Part shown: piece after piece, positions 12,458 to 20,257 of the stretch
How positions within the stretch are numbered: the first letter of the stretch is position 1
Layout: the number at the start of each line of letters is the position of its first letter
Assembly (NCBI GenBank): GCA_016706225.1
Contig: JADJKB010000025.1
Coordinates: 434,001 to 498,000, forward strand
Direction: 5' to 3'
From: Myxococcales bacterium
GTDB taxonomy: Bacteria; Myxococcota_A; Polyangia; Polyangiales; Polyangiaceae
DNA: 64,000 nt
Translations under genes and position numbers: made by a program
The notes under the pieces: model-generated
The model's database searches: none
Seen by the model: only the letters and a program-made list of their open reading frames with translations
Told to the model about the DNA's origin: nothing

Positions 12458-13867
12458 ATGACGGGAGAGGACGAGACACCGCCAAGCGAGCTCGTTGCGG
12501 GGAAGTATCGCCTGACCCGCCTGCTCGGCCGTGGCGGCATGGGGTCGGTCTGGGAGGGGGTTCACAGCTCCCTTGGTACCCGCGTCGCCGTGAAGTTCAT
12601 CGAGACCGAATTCGTCGACAGCGCCGAGGCCCGCAGTCGATTTGAAAACGAGGCGCGAGCGGCGGCGCAGCTGCTGAGCAAGCACGTGGTCAAGGTGTTC
12701 GACCACGGGGTGATGAGCGACCGGCGCCCTTACATCGTGATGGAGTACCTGTCGGGCGAACCGCTCGACTCGCGGTTGAATCGAGTGGGCCGACTCTCCA
12801 TCGCCGAGACCGCGCAGATCGTCATGCACGTGTCCCGCGCCCTGCTAAAGGCTCACGACGTCGGCATCGTGCACCGGGATCTCAAGCCCGAGAACGTGTT
12901 CCTCGTTCACGACGACGAGGACGGCACGGAGATCGCCAAGGTCGTCGACTTTGGCATCGCGAAGTTCACCGACGGCTCCACCGGTCTCTCGTCGTCGACC
13001 CGCACGGGCTCGGTGCTCGGGACGCCGTATTACATGAGCCCCGAGCAGGCCCGGGGACTGCGGGGGATCGACTACCGCTCCGACCTGTGGTCGTTGGTGG
13101 TCATCGCCTATCGGTGTGTGGTGGGTCGGCTGCCGTTCAGCGGTGAAGCGGTGGGTGATCTGCTGGTGCAGCTGTGTGTTGCGCCGACACCCATCCCCTC
13201 GCAGCTCGAGGCCGGCATTCCACCCGGTTTCGACGGCTGGGTCGCCCGCGGTCTGGCGAAGGAACCCGCGGGTCGCTTCCAGAGCGCCGCGGAGCTATCG
13301 GACGCGCTCGCGCAACTGGCGGGCATCACCCGCTCGCGCATGCACTCCATGGAGTCCGCGCTCGCTTCGAGCCCCACTCAAGTCGCGCCGTCGACCCACG
13401 CGACACCGATCCGGGTCGAGGGTGTGACCGCGGCGCCGTTCACGACTCAAAACGCACATTCCCCGCCGAAGAAGAGCAACGCCGGGCTGCTGATCGGTGC
13501 GGTCGTGGGCGGGCTGCTGTTGTTGGGTGTGGCTTCGCTCGTGGTGATGCGCGTCGCTTCGGGGTCGGGAACCTCCAACCCCGAGCCCGCGATCGTCGCG
13601 GTGACCGGGGTCGATCCCGCCACCACTGAAACGGCCGCGCCGGCGCCGACCCCGACTCCGACCCCCTCTGTCCAGCCGACAGTCGAGCCTCCAACCTCGG
13701 CGAGTGCCTCCGCCGAGCCGCCGACCGCCGAAAAGCCGCCCACCACCCCGCAGGTCCCACACACCGGCGGCGGCAAGACCAGCGGCGGCAAGACCACCGG
13801 CGGCAAGACCACCGGCGGCAAGACCACCGGCGGCAAGACCACCGGCGGGACTGACGTCGGGTACTGA
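12458..13867 (+). CDS. Transmembrane Hanks-type Ser/Thr protein kinase with GGKTT repeat tail
   Basis: This kinase of about 469 residues has a Gly-rich loop (LLGRGGMGSVWEG), an ATP-binding Lys at about 46, HRDLKPEN at about 139-146, DFGIAKF at about 164-170 and GTPYYMSPEQ. The kinase domain ends near residue 290. A membrane helix (about 345-370) follows, then a Pro/Thr/Ala-rich extracytoplasmic tail ending in five near-identical GGKT(S/T) units. The start is taken at the ATG at 12458; an in-frame ATG at 12428 is possible. It is divergent from polA and upstream of an envelope protein gene after a 50-nt gap. The catalytic call is firm. The tail has no known fold and could be a wall- or surface-interacting linker. 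Confidence 0.85.
   Translation: MTGEDETPPSELVAGKYRLTRLLGRGGMGSVWEGVHSSLGTRVAVKFIETEFVDSAEARSRFENEARAAAQLLSKHVVKVFDHGVMSDRRPYIVMEYLSGEPLDSRLNRVGRLSIAETAQIVMHVSRALLKAHDVGIVHRDLKPENVFLVHDDEDGTEIAKVVDFGIAKFTDGSTGLSSSTRTGSVLGTPYYMSPEQARGLRGIDYRSDLWSLVVIAYRCVVGRLPFSGEAVGDLLVQLCVAPTPIPSQLEAGIPPGFDGWVARGLAKEPAGRFQSAAELSDALAQLAGITRSRMHSMESALASSPTQVAPSTHATPIRVEGVTAAPFTTQNAHSPPKKSNAGLLIGAVVGGLLLLGVASLVVMRVASGSGTSNPEPAIVAVTGVDPATTETAAPAPTPTPTPSVQPTVEPPTSASASAEPPTAEKPPTTPQVPHTGGGKTSGGKTTGGKTTGGKTTGGKTTGGTDVGY
13769..13843 (+). repeat. Five tandem 15-bp units encoding GGKT(S/T)
   Basis: Five consecutive copies of GGCGGCAAGACC plus AGC or ACC lie in frame at the 3' end of the kinase gene. The period is exactly 15 bp, so copy number can change without loss of frame. 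The near-perfect DNA identity suggests recent expansion or slippage. There are no spacers, so this is not a CRISPR array. Confidence 0.85.
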
Positions 13868-13917
13868 GATCCGCTCCAATCCTTGACCGCCCGAGGTGAT
13901 TGGCCGTACGGAAAGCC

Positions 13918-15375
13918 ATGCGCCTGGTTCGAAGCTTTCTTGCGGGCGGGCTCGCCCGCGTCATCATCGGGGCCGCGGTGCTCGGTTCGATCGTCAGCGT
14001 GGCGCCGCCGACCGTGGCCCAGTCTGCTGCCGACAAGGCCACCGCGCGTCAGCTCGCGACGCAGGGCATCGATCAGTACAAGGCGGGCAAGTTCACCGAG
14101 GCCCTGGACAAACTCCAGCGCGCAGAGCAGCTCTACGACGCGCCCGTTCATCTCGTCTACATCGCTCGCTGTCAGGCGCAGCTGGGTCAGTTCGTCGAGG
14201 CTGCCGAGGCGTATCGCCGGCTCGTGCGCACCCAGCTCCCCGACAACGCACCGCAGGTCTTCAAGGACGCCGTGGCGGACGCCAAGAAAGAGCTGCCGGA
14301 CGTCGAGCCGAAGATTGCCGCGCTGCGCATCAACATCGAGCCGGCGGGTGCGGAAGGTTTGAAGCTCGAGATCGATGGCATGGACGTGCCCACCGCCGCG
14401 TTGGGCGCGGATCGTCCGGTGAACCCAGGACGCCGGAAGGTCACCGTCTCGGCCAAAGGATACAAGTCACTGGAGGAGACGCTCGAGCTGAAGCCCGGCG
14501 AGAAGAAGAAGCTGCAGCTCAAGCTCGAGGTCGATCCCGACGCAGCGGCGGCGGGGGCAGGCGGAGCGGGCGGCAGTGGTGGCGAAGGCGGCGCGAGCGC
14601 GGGCGCTGGCGGCGCGAAGAACGGCGGCGAAGGGGGCGCCGCTGGTGCCGCGCCCGCGGAGGCTGAGGGGAATTTCGGATTTCTGGTCGGGGCCCGGGTC
14701 GGCGCGAGCATCCCCGCGGGCGAGCTGGCCAGCGGCTATCAGATGAAGGACTTCTTCGGCCCAGGCGGCGGGGTCGAGCTGCGGGGCGGCGTGCGCGTGT
14801 TCCGCCAGTACTCGGCGCTGCTCCTGTTCGGAGCCAACAGTTACCAGCCCGGGAAGAGCCTCGAGCTCGGGCCACCGGAGACGACGATCAAGGTGGTGCC
14901 TCAGGGCATCGATCTCGGCGTCGGGCTGATGTATTCGGCACCGCCGGGCAAGATGGGGCTGTTTGGCGAGCTCGACTTCCTGTTCATCCACCGCTTCGAC
15001 GTGAAGCGGGACATCGACTGGAAGGCGCCCCGCGCCGACTGCAGCCAGACACTCAAGGCCCTCGGCACTGCGCTCCGGCTCACAGGCGGGCTTCAGATCC
15101 CGATGACCCCGTGGCTTCAGCTCTCGCCCTACGCGGCCATTGCGTTTGGGCAATCCGCGGATTTCAGCCTGGAAGACGGCTGCGGAAAAGCCACGACGCC
15201 GCCCGATCCCCCCAACTCCAACCGGGTGCCGCTCTTCCCCGAGGCTGGCTACGGAAACATCCCCAAGACCCCATGGGGGGACCCTGAAGGCCCGACCAAG
15301 GCCGGCCACTTCGTCGTCAGCCTCGGAATCGGCGGCGACATCTTGTTCGGTAGCGACAAACCCTCGAAATTGTAA
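13918..15375 (+). CDS. Secreted TPR / PEGA-like / outer-membrane beta-barrel-like protein
   Basis: This 485-residue envelope protein starts with a signal peptide (MRLVRSFLAGG... to about AQSA). A TPR-like pair follows (ATQGIDQYKAGKFTEAL and RCQAQLGQFVEAAEAY). Next comes a PEGA-type beta domain with the motif PGRRKVTVSAKGYK. A Gly/Ala-rich linker at about residues 215-250 leads to a C-terminal region of alternating beta strands that looks like an outer-membrane barrel. This layout is common in myxobacterial surface proteins. The frame opens with TTG at 13900; the ATG at 13918 gives a better signal peptide and follows GGAAAG. Function is unknown. It follows the kinase gene by 50 nt and may be co-transcribed with it. 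Confidence 0.75.
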   Translation: MRLVRSFLAGGLARVIIGAAVLGSIVSVAPPTVAQSAADKATARQLATQGIDQYKAGKFTEALDKLQRAEQLYDAPVHLVYIARCQAQLGQFVEAAEAYRRLVRTQLPDNAPQVFKDAVADAKKELPDVEPKIAALRINIEPAGAEGLKLEIDGMDVPTAALGADRPVNPGRRKVTVSAKGYKSLEETLELKPGEKKKLQLKLEVDPDAAAAGAGGAGGSGGEGGASAGAGGAKNGGEGGAAGAAPAEAEGNFGFLVGARVGASIPAGELASGYQMKDFFGPGGGVELRGGVRVFRQYSALLLFGANSYQPGKSLELGPPETTIKVVPQGIDLGVGLMYSAPPGKMGLFGELDFLFIHRFDVKRDIDWKAPRADCSQTLKALGTALRLTGGLQIPMTPWLQLSPYAAIAFGQSADFSLEDGCGKATTPPDPPNSNRVPLFPEAGYGNIPKTPWGDPEGPTKAGHFVVSLGIGGDILFGSDKPSKL

Positions 15376-15465
15376 TGTAAAGCCCTGTTCGACAACGCAG
15401 TGCAACAAATTACAAGCTCGTGACGATCGCCGGTTTTCCGGGTGTTACCTGAACACCGGTAACCC

Positions 15466-16977
15466 ATGGAAACCGCCCTCGTCGTCCTCTACTTCGCCGT
15501 CCTCCTCCTGCTCTGTGGTTATGGCGTGCACCGCGCTCACCTGGTGCTGCTCGTGGCGCGTCACCGTCGCCGCCTGGCCCAGGCCGTCTGCACTCCCGAG
15601 ATCAGCGAGAGTGATCTGCCGTCCGTGACGGTCCAGCTCCCGCTCTACAACGAGGCCACGGTCGTGGCGCGTTTGCTCGAAGCGGCGGCCACCATCGACT
15701 ACCCGCGCGATCGGCTGGAGATCCAGGTGCTCGACGACTCGTCGGACGAGACCCGCTCGATCGCTGAGGCCAAGGTCGCGGAGCTGCGCCGCCAGGGCCT
15801 CGACATGGTCTACATCCGCCGTCCCGACCGCGTGGGCTACAAGGCCGGCGCCCTCGACTACGGTCTGTCCCGGGCGAAGGGCGAGCTGGTCGCGATCTTC
15901 GACGCGGACTTCATCCCGCAGCCGCGCTTTCTCCGCGACGTCGTGGGCCACTTTCAGAACCCAAACACCGGCATGGTCCAGACGCGCTGGGGTCACCTGA
16001 ACCGCAACCACAGCCTGCTCACCAGCATTCAGGCGTTGATGCTCGACGGCCACCACTTGGTGGAAAATCGCGCCCGCTTCGGCGCGGGGTTGATGTTCAA
16101 CTTCTCCGGCACGGGTGGCATCTGGCGGCGCGCGGCCATCAAAGAGGCCGGCGGCTGGCAGCACGACACGCTCACCGAAGATCTGGATCTGTCCTACCGG
16201 GCGCAGCTCGCCGGATGGCGCTTCGTCTATCGGCCCGACGTCATCACCCCGGCAGAGCTGCCGGAGGACATGAGCGCGTTTCGCGCGCAGCAGTTCCGCT
16301 GGGCGAAGGGCACGGTGCAGACCTCCCGCAAGCTCATGGGGCGGCTGATCGCCTCCAAGCTCACCTTCTCTCAACGCCTCGAGGCCTTCTTCCACCTCAC
16401 GCCGCACTTCGCTTATCCGCTGATGGTGCTGCTCTCGGTGCTGCTCTTGCCGGCGCTGATCCTGATGCCCGCGACGGATCCGCGCATGATGCTGATCGTC
16501 GACCTGCCGCTCTGCCTCGGTGCGACGGGCTCCCTCGCCGGCTTCTACATCGTCGCTGAGCGGGCTCAGGGCCGCTCGGCATGGATGGCCGTCAAACGCC
16601 TGCCGCTCCTGATCGCCCTCGGTGCTGGGCTCGCCCCGCATCTGTCTCGAGCCGTCTACGAGGGCCTGAACAGCATGTCGGGCGAGTTCGTCCGGACCCC
16701 GAAGAAGGGCATCATTGCCGGCCGTTACCGGCAACACGCCGAGCTGCCGATGCTCGAGATCGGCCTGGCCCTCTTGAGTGCCGTCAGCGTCGTCGCGGCG
16801 CTTGAAACCGGGCACTGGTTCGCCGCGCCATTCGCTTCGCTGTTCACCTTCGGCTACTCCTACGTGGCCTGGCTGGTGGTGGCGGAGCAGGTCGCCGTTC
16901 GCAAGGCGGTCCTCGCCCGGGCGTCCGAGCCGCCGGCCGAGCCCGCGGAAGCGCCGGTGCTCTCCCGGGCAGCCTGA
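15466..16977 (+). CDS. Membrane processive GT2 glycosyltransferase (cellulose-synthase/glucomannan-synthase-like)
   Basis: This 503-residue inner-membrane protein has an N-terminal helix (about 5-25), then the GT-A catalytic region with LPLYNE, LDDSSDET, FDADF (DxD), TEDLDL (catalytic base) and QQFRW (the QxxRW motif of processive family 2 enzymes). Four or five hydrophobic helices follow between about 305 and 480. This is the layout of bacterial cellulose-synthase and CslA-like enzymes that extrude polysaccharide. There is no adjacent BcsB/C or PilZ domain, so the polymer is unknown. The start ATG at 15466 follows a short inverted repeat (GGTGTT...AACACC, 15441-15457). It is probably monocistronic, since the next gene is 138 nt away. 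Confidence 0.85.
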   Translation: METALVVLYFAVLLLLCGYGVHRAHLVLLVARHRRRLAQAVCTPEISESDLPSVTVQLPLYNEATVVARLLEAAATIDYPRDRLEIQVLDDSSDETRSIAEAKVAELRRQGLDMVYIRRPDRVGYKAGALDYGLSRAKGELVAIFDADFIPQPRFLRDVVGHFQNPNTGMVQTRWGHLNRNHSLLTSIQALMLDGHHLVENRARFGAGLMFNFSGTGGIWRRAAIKEAGGWQHDTLTEDLDLSYRAQLAGWRFVYRPDVITPAELPEDMSAFRAQQFRWAKGTVQTSRKLMGRLIASKLTFSQRLEAFFHLTPHFAYPLMVLLSVLLLPALILMPATDPRMMLIVDLPLCLGATGSLAGFYIVAERAQGRSAWMAVKRLPLLIALGAGLAPHLSRAVYEGLNSMSGEFVRTPKKGIIAGRYRQHAELPMLEIGLALLSAVSVVAALETGHWFAAPFASLFTFGYSYVAWLVVAEQVAVRKAVLARASEPPAEPAEAPVLSRAA

Positions 16978-17115
16978 AAGCGGCCCGGGTCACGTGAGCC
17001 ATGCTCTCGTGACGCATGGACTTTTCGTCGCGGACCTGTACTATGACCCTACCCTGACGACCGACCCGGGTGTGGTTCCGGGGGTCAGCCCGACTGGGCG
17101 CTGAAGGGGGAGCGC

Positions 17116-17442
17116 ATGACCAAGGCCGACATCGTCCAAGCCGTTTACGCGAGGCTCGGGGGCTTCTCGAAGAAGGAGTCAGCCGATCTCGTGGATCTGG
17201 TTTTCGAGACCATGAAGGAGACCCTGGGGCGGGGCGAGAAGATCAAGATCTCGGGCTTCGGCAATTTCGTGCTCCGCGACAAGCGGCAGCGGCAGGGTCG
17301 CAATCCTCAGACCGGCGATCCCATCGTCATCACGGAGCGCCGGGTGCTGAACTTCAAAGCGAGCCAGCTGCTCAAGCAGGCGCTCAATGACGAACGCACG
17401 GGCGGCCCCACGGGTGTCTCCCCCGAGCTCGCGAAGGAGTAA
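17116..17442 (+). CDS. ihfA: Integration host factor alpha subunit-like DNA-bending protein
   Basis: This 108-residue HU/IHF-family protein begins MTKADIVQAVYARLGGFSKK and has the beta-arm signature GRNPQTGDPIVI with the conserved Pro that intercalates into DNA. It bends DNA at regulatory and recombination sites, as a heterodimer with IhfB. GGGGGAGCGC just upstream provides the ribosome binding site for the ATG. The 3' end abuts the MerR-type gene, so the two form an operon, an arrangement often seen for ihfA in proteobacteria. Confidence 0.88.
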   Translation: MTKADIVQAVYARLGGFSKKESADLVDLVFETMKETLGRGEKIKISGFGNFVLRDKRQRQGRNPQTGDPIVITERRVLNFKASQLLKQALNDERTGGPTGVSPELAKE

Positions 17443-17445
17443 TTG

Positions 17446-17883
17446 GTGAGCGGACCGCGCGCGGACATCCCCGTAAAGCTCTACTACCGCATCGGGGAGG
17501 TCGCGGAGATCGTCGGCGTCGAGCCCCACGTGCTGCGCTACTGGGAGACGGAGTTTCGCTCCATTCGTCCGAGCAAGAGCGCGAAGGGGCAGCGGGTCTA
17601 TTCTCGGCGTGACGTCGACAAACTGCTCAAGGTCAAGGACCTGCTCTACTCCCACGGTTTCACCATTGCGGGCGCCCGCAAGCGCCTGCGTGAGGCCAAG
17701 GAAGAGCCGTTGGCTCCGCCGACGCCGGTCACCGCCGCCGCGAGCGCGCCTCCCGCGCTGCGCGAGAGCCTGGTCAGCCTGCGCGCCGAGGTCGTGGGAC
17801 TGCTGGCCGAACTGGGCGAGGAAGACGGGGCCGGCCAGGCCGGGCGTATTCTGTCCGGGGCGCGCTTGACTCCTCCCGGCTGA
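17446..17883 (+). CDS. MerR-family transcriptional regulator
   Basis: This 145-residue protein has an N-terminal winged helix-turn-helix with the MerR hallmark LYYRIGEVAEIVGVEPHVLR, followed by RYWETEF and a wing (KGQRVYSRRDVDKLL). The C-terminal third is a Leu/Glu-rich helix, suited to dimerisation, with no metal-binding Cys. The frame opens at TTG 17443 directly after the ihfA stop, but GTG at 17446 sits 7 nt after AAGGAG, which lies at the end of ihfA, and is preferred. The target is unknown. Confidence 0.82.
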   Translation: MSGPRADIPVKLYYRIGEVAEIVGVEPHVLRYWETEFRSIRPSKSAKGQRVYSRRDVDKLLKVKDLLYSHGFTIAGARKRLREAKEEPLAPPTPVTAAASAPPALRESLVSLRAEVVGLLAELGEEDGAGQAGRILSGARLTPPG

Positions 17884-17947
17884 GCGACCACACCCGTGGG
17901 CCACTTCCCCGAGGCCCGGGGTTATTTGGCTCAAGGAGTGCCGGACG

Positions 17948-18442
17948 ATGGCTGAAGGACTGAACCGCGTGTTCTTGCTTGGGAATCTGGGAGCGGATCC
18001 CGAACTCAAGGTCACCAGCTCGGGGCAGGCTGTATTGAAGATGCGGCTTGCGACGAGTGAGACCTATCTCGACAAGAATCGCGTCCGACAAGAGCGCACC
18101 GAATGGCACAACGTCGTGGTGTGGGGCAAACGCGCCGAAGCGCTCGGTAAGTTTCTGACCAAGGGTTCGCGCCTGATGGTCGAGGGCGGGCTTCGGACCT
18201 CGAGCTACGAGGACCGCGAGGGGCACAAGCGTTACCGCACCGAGATCGTTGCGAACAACATCATCTTGTCCGGCAGCGGCGGCGGTGGTGGCGGCGCTCG
18301 CGGCGGCGCTGGTGGTGGTGGCGGTGGTGGCGGCGGCTCCCGGGACGACTATGGTGCCCCCGATGAGCAATCCCCCCAGCCGAGCGGTGGTTATGACGAC
18401 GCGGACTACGGTGGTGGTGGCGACGACGACATCCCGTTCTGA
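17948..18442 (+). CDS. ssb: Single-stranded DNA-binding protein
   Basis: This 164-residue SSB has an N-terminal OB fold (NRVFLLGNLGADPELK, then ERTEWHNVVVWGK). A long Gly-rich linker follows, then the acidic tip DDDIPF that recruits replication and repair partners. A ribosome binding site AAGGAG lies 10 nt before the ATG. The Gly-rich linker is much purer in Gly than in enterobacterial SSB. The 3' end may overlap the next gene, a lipoprotein read in another frame. Confidence 0.92.
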   Translation: MAEGLNRVFLLGNLGADPELKVTSSGQAVLKMRLATSETYLDKNRVRQERTEWHNVVVWGKRAEALGKFLTKGSRLMVEGGLRTSSYEDREGHKRYRTEIVANNIILSGSGGGGGGARGGAGGGGGGGGGSRDDYGAPDEQSPQPSGGYDDADYGGGGDDDIPF

Positions 18443-20204
18443 ACGTCGCCGGTGGCGCCGCCTCGTGGGGTTTGCCGTGCTCGCGCTTGGTGGGTTCACC
18501 CTCGCGTGTGACGACAAACCCAAAGGCGGACCCGAAGCTGGAACGGTAGCGGTCGATCTGTCTCCGGTGCCCGAGCCGAAGGGGCTCGCCGCGACGTTCG
18601 TGGTGGGCAAGCCGGGCGAGGCTTGGGGCAAGCTGCGTGAGACGGGCGGAGGCCCGGCCCGCCTGCTGCCGCAGAGTTTTGGCCTCCTCGTGTCGATGCT
18701 GCTCGGCCTGCCGACGGCGGCGGCGGAGGCCATCGACGCGGACGTGCCGATGACCGGCGCGGCAAGCGCCGACGCCAGCGGCGCGGTCCAGGTCGCCGTC
18801 GCGATCCACGTCCGGAGTGGTCGCGAGCTGACGGCGCAGCTCACCGCCGGCGCCGACGCTCTCTACTCGGCCCGCGCGCACGCGGAGACCGGCATGACGT
18901 TGATCGAGCCCAAGCCGGGCAAGGCTTCGACTGAGGTCAGCCTGGCGATCCTCGGCAACTACCTGCTCGCCTCGCGTCACGCCGCGGACTTGACCGAGGT
19001 TGGACCCTACGCTGCGCGCACGCTGAGCAAGGAGCCGCCACCGAAGCGCCCCATCTCACTGTCACTGAGGAAGTCCGCGCTCTCGGGTCCGGTCGCCTCG
19101 ACGCTGCGTGACGCATGGAAGAGCAAGAAGGCCGAGCTCGAGCAGCTGGACGGCAAGAACCGACAGACACACGGCGGACGCGCGCCAGATTTCGGCGATC
19201 CGGCCGCCGCCATCGCCGCGCTCTCGGGCGCCGTGGACTCGTTCGTCAAAGTCCTGGAGAGCGCCGACGCGGGGCGCATCGTCGTCGAGCCCCTGGGCGA
19301 CCGGCTGGAGGTGATGGTCGAGCTCGACGCTGCCAAGGAGGGCGCGGCGGCCGAGATTTTTTCGGGCTTTGCTCTCGGCGATGCGGCGCCGATCGGCGCG
19401 CTCCCCGCCGCGACGCCGATCGCCGTCCTGGTTCGCACCAGCAGCGCAAGCCGCGAAGCGTCTGCGAAGAACATCGAACAAGGCCTCGGTGATCTGTTCG
19501 GTGATCGGCTGTCGGCGCCCGACCGCGAGAAGGTCAAAGGCGTGCTCGACAAACTCTCGCGCGGCCGAGGCGACTGGGAGACCTATGGCGTCTACGTCGA
19601 GGCGGGCAAGGGTGGCGCCGTCTATCGAGCCTCTACCACCGACGCCAAGCAGTTCGACGCCGGCGCCAAGGATCTGTTCAAGCTCCTGTCGGTCAAGGCG
19701 CTCGGCGAACCGCTGCGGCAATTCGCCGGTGAGCTCAGCGTGAAACAGAGCTCGGCGCAGATCCCCGGCGTGCCGGGCACCGCGCAGCGCACGCTGCTCG
19801 GCCTCAAGCCGAGTCCGATGCGGACCGCCGCGGACAAGTCGGGCAAGGTGAGCGCCGAGACCCAAGATCTCGAGCTCTTGTGGGCGCACAAGGACGGTCG
19901 GGTGTTCGGGGCGGGCTCCCTGGATGCGGTGCCGATCTTGGGCGTGATGGTGGCGGCGGATTCCGACGAGAAGGCCAGCCACAAGGGCGACGCAAAGGTC
20001 GCGGCGGCGCTCTCGCGGGTGAAGGATGCGTCGTTCGTCGTGCTCGTGCAGCCGCTCCGCCTGGGTGCAGGCACCCCGAGTGCAACGCCGGGCTCGCCGG
20101 TCGTGGTGTCGCTCGGGCGGCGGGGCCGCACCGGGTTTTTGCGGGCGGAGGCCGATCAAGCGGCGCTCGAGAGTCTGCTGAAGAGCATCGCCCTCAGCCG
20201 GTAG
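18393..20204 (+). CDS. Putative lipoprotein of unknown function (DUF3352-like layout)
   Basis: I do not recognise the family with certainty. The product is a lipoprotein: a basic stretch (RSERRRWRR) precedes a hydrophobic core and the lipobox LGGFTLAC, then about 575 residues of soluble Ala/Lys-rich sequence with regularly alternating strands and helices. The start is uncertain. ATG at 18393 or in-frame GTGs at about 18411-18417 give a basic N-region but overlap ssb by up to 50 nt, while GTG at 18465 avoids the overlap and loses the positive charges. It likely sits in the periplasm, attached to a membrane, and may share a transcript with ssb. Confidence 0.65.
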   Translation: MTTRTTVVVATTTSRSERRRWRRLVGFAVLALGGFTLACDDKPKGGPEAGTVAVDLSPVPEPKGLAATFVVGKPGEAWGKLRETGGGPARLLPQSFGLLVSMLLGLPTAAAEAIDADVPMTGAASADASGAVQVAVAIHVRSGRELTAQLTAGADALYSARAHAETGMTLIEPKPGKASTEVSLAILGNYLLASRHAADLTEVGPYAARTLSKEPPPKRPISLSLRKSALSGPVASTLRDAWKSKKAELEQLDGKNRQTHGGRAPDFGDPAAAIAALSGAVDSFVKVLESADAGRIVVEPLGDRLEVMVELDAAKEGAAAEIFSGFALGDAAPIGALPAATPIAVLVRTSSASREASAKNIEQGLGDLFGDRLSAPDREKVKGVLDKLSRGRGDWETYGVYVEAGKGGAVYRASTTDAKQFDAGAKDLFKLLSVKALGEPLRQFAGELSVKQSSAQIPGVPGTAQRTLLGLKPSPMRTAADKSGKVSAETQDLELLWAHKDGRVFGAGSLDAVPILGVMVAADSDEKASHKGDAKVAAALSRVKDASFVVLVQPLRLGAGTPSATPGSPVVVSLGRRGRTGFLRAEADQAALESLLKSIALSR

Positions 20205-20257
20205 TCCTCGCACCCCGGCGTCGCCCGGTGCGCGCCGCTTTGGGGTACAATCACCGC

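Noticed and set aside
13769..13843. Possible CRISPR array
   Set aside because: The 15-bp units are contiguous without spacers and encode GGKTT in frame.
13440..14151. Long minus-strand frames opposite the second kinase tail
   Set aside because: Composition mirrors the GGKTT and Pro/Thr repeats; no independent start or domain.
17017..17044. Possible -35/-10 pair upstream of ihfA (TGGACT, TACTAT, 16-bp spacer)
   Set aside because: Only 4 of 6 matches in each box; expected by chance at this rate.
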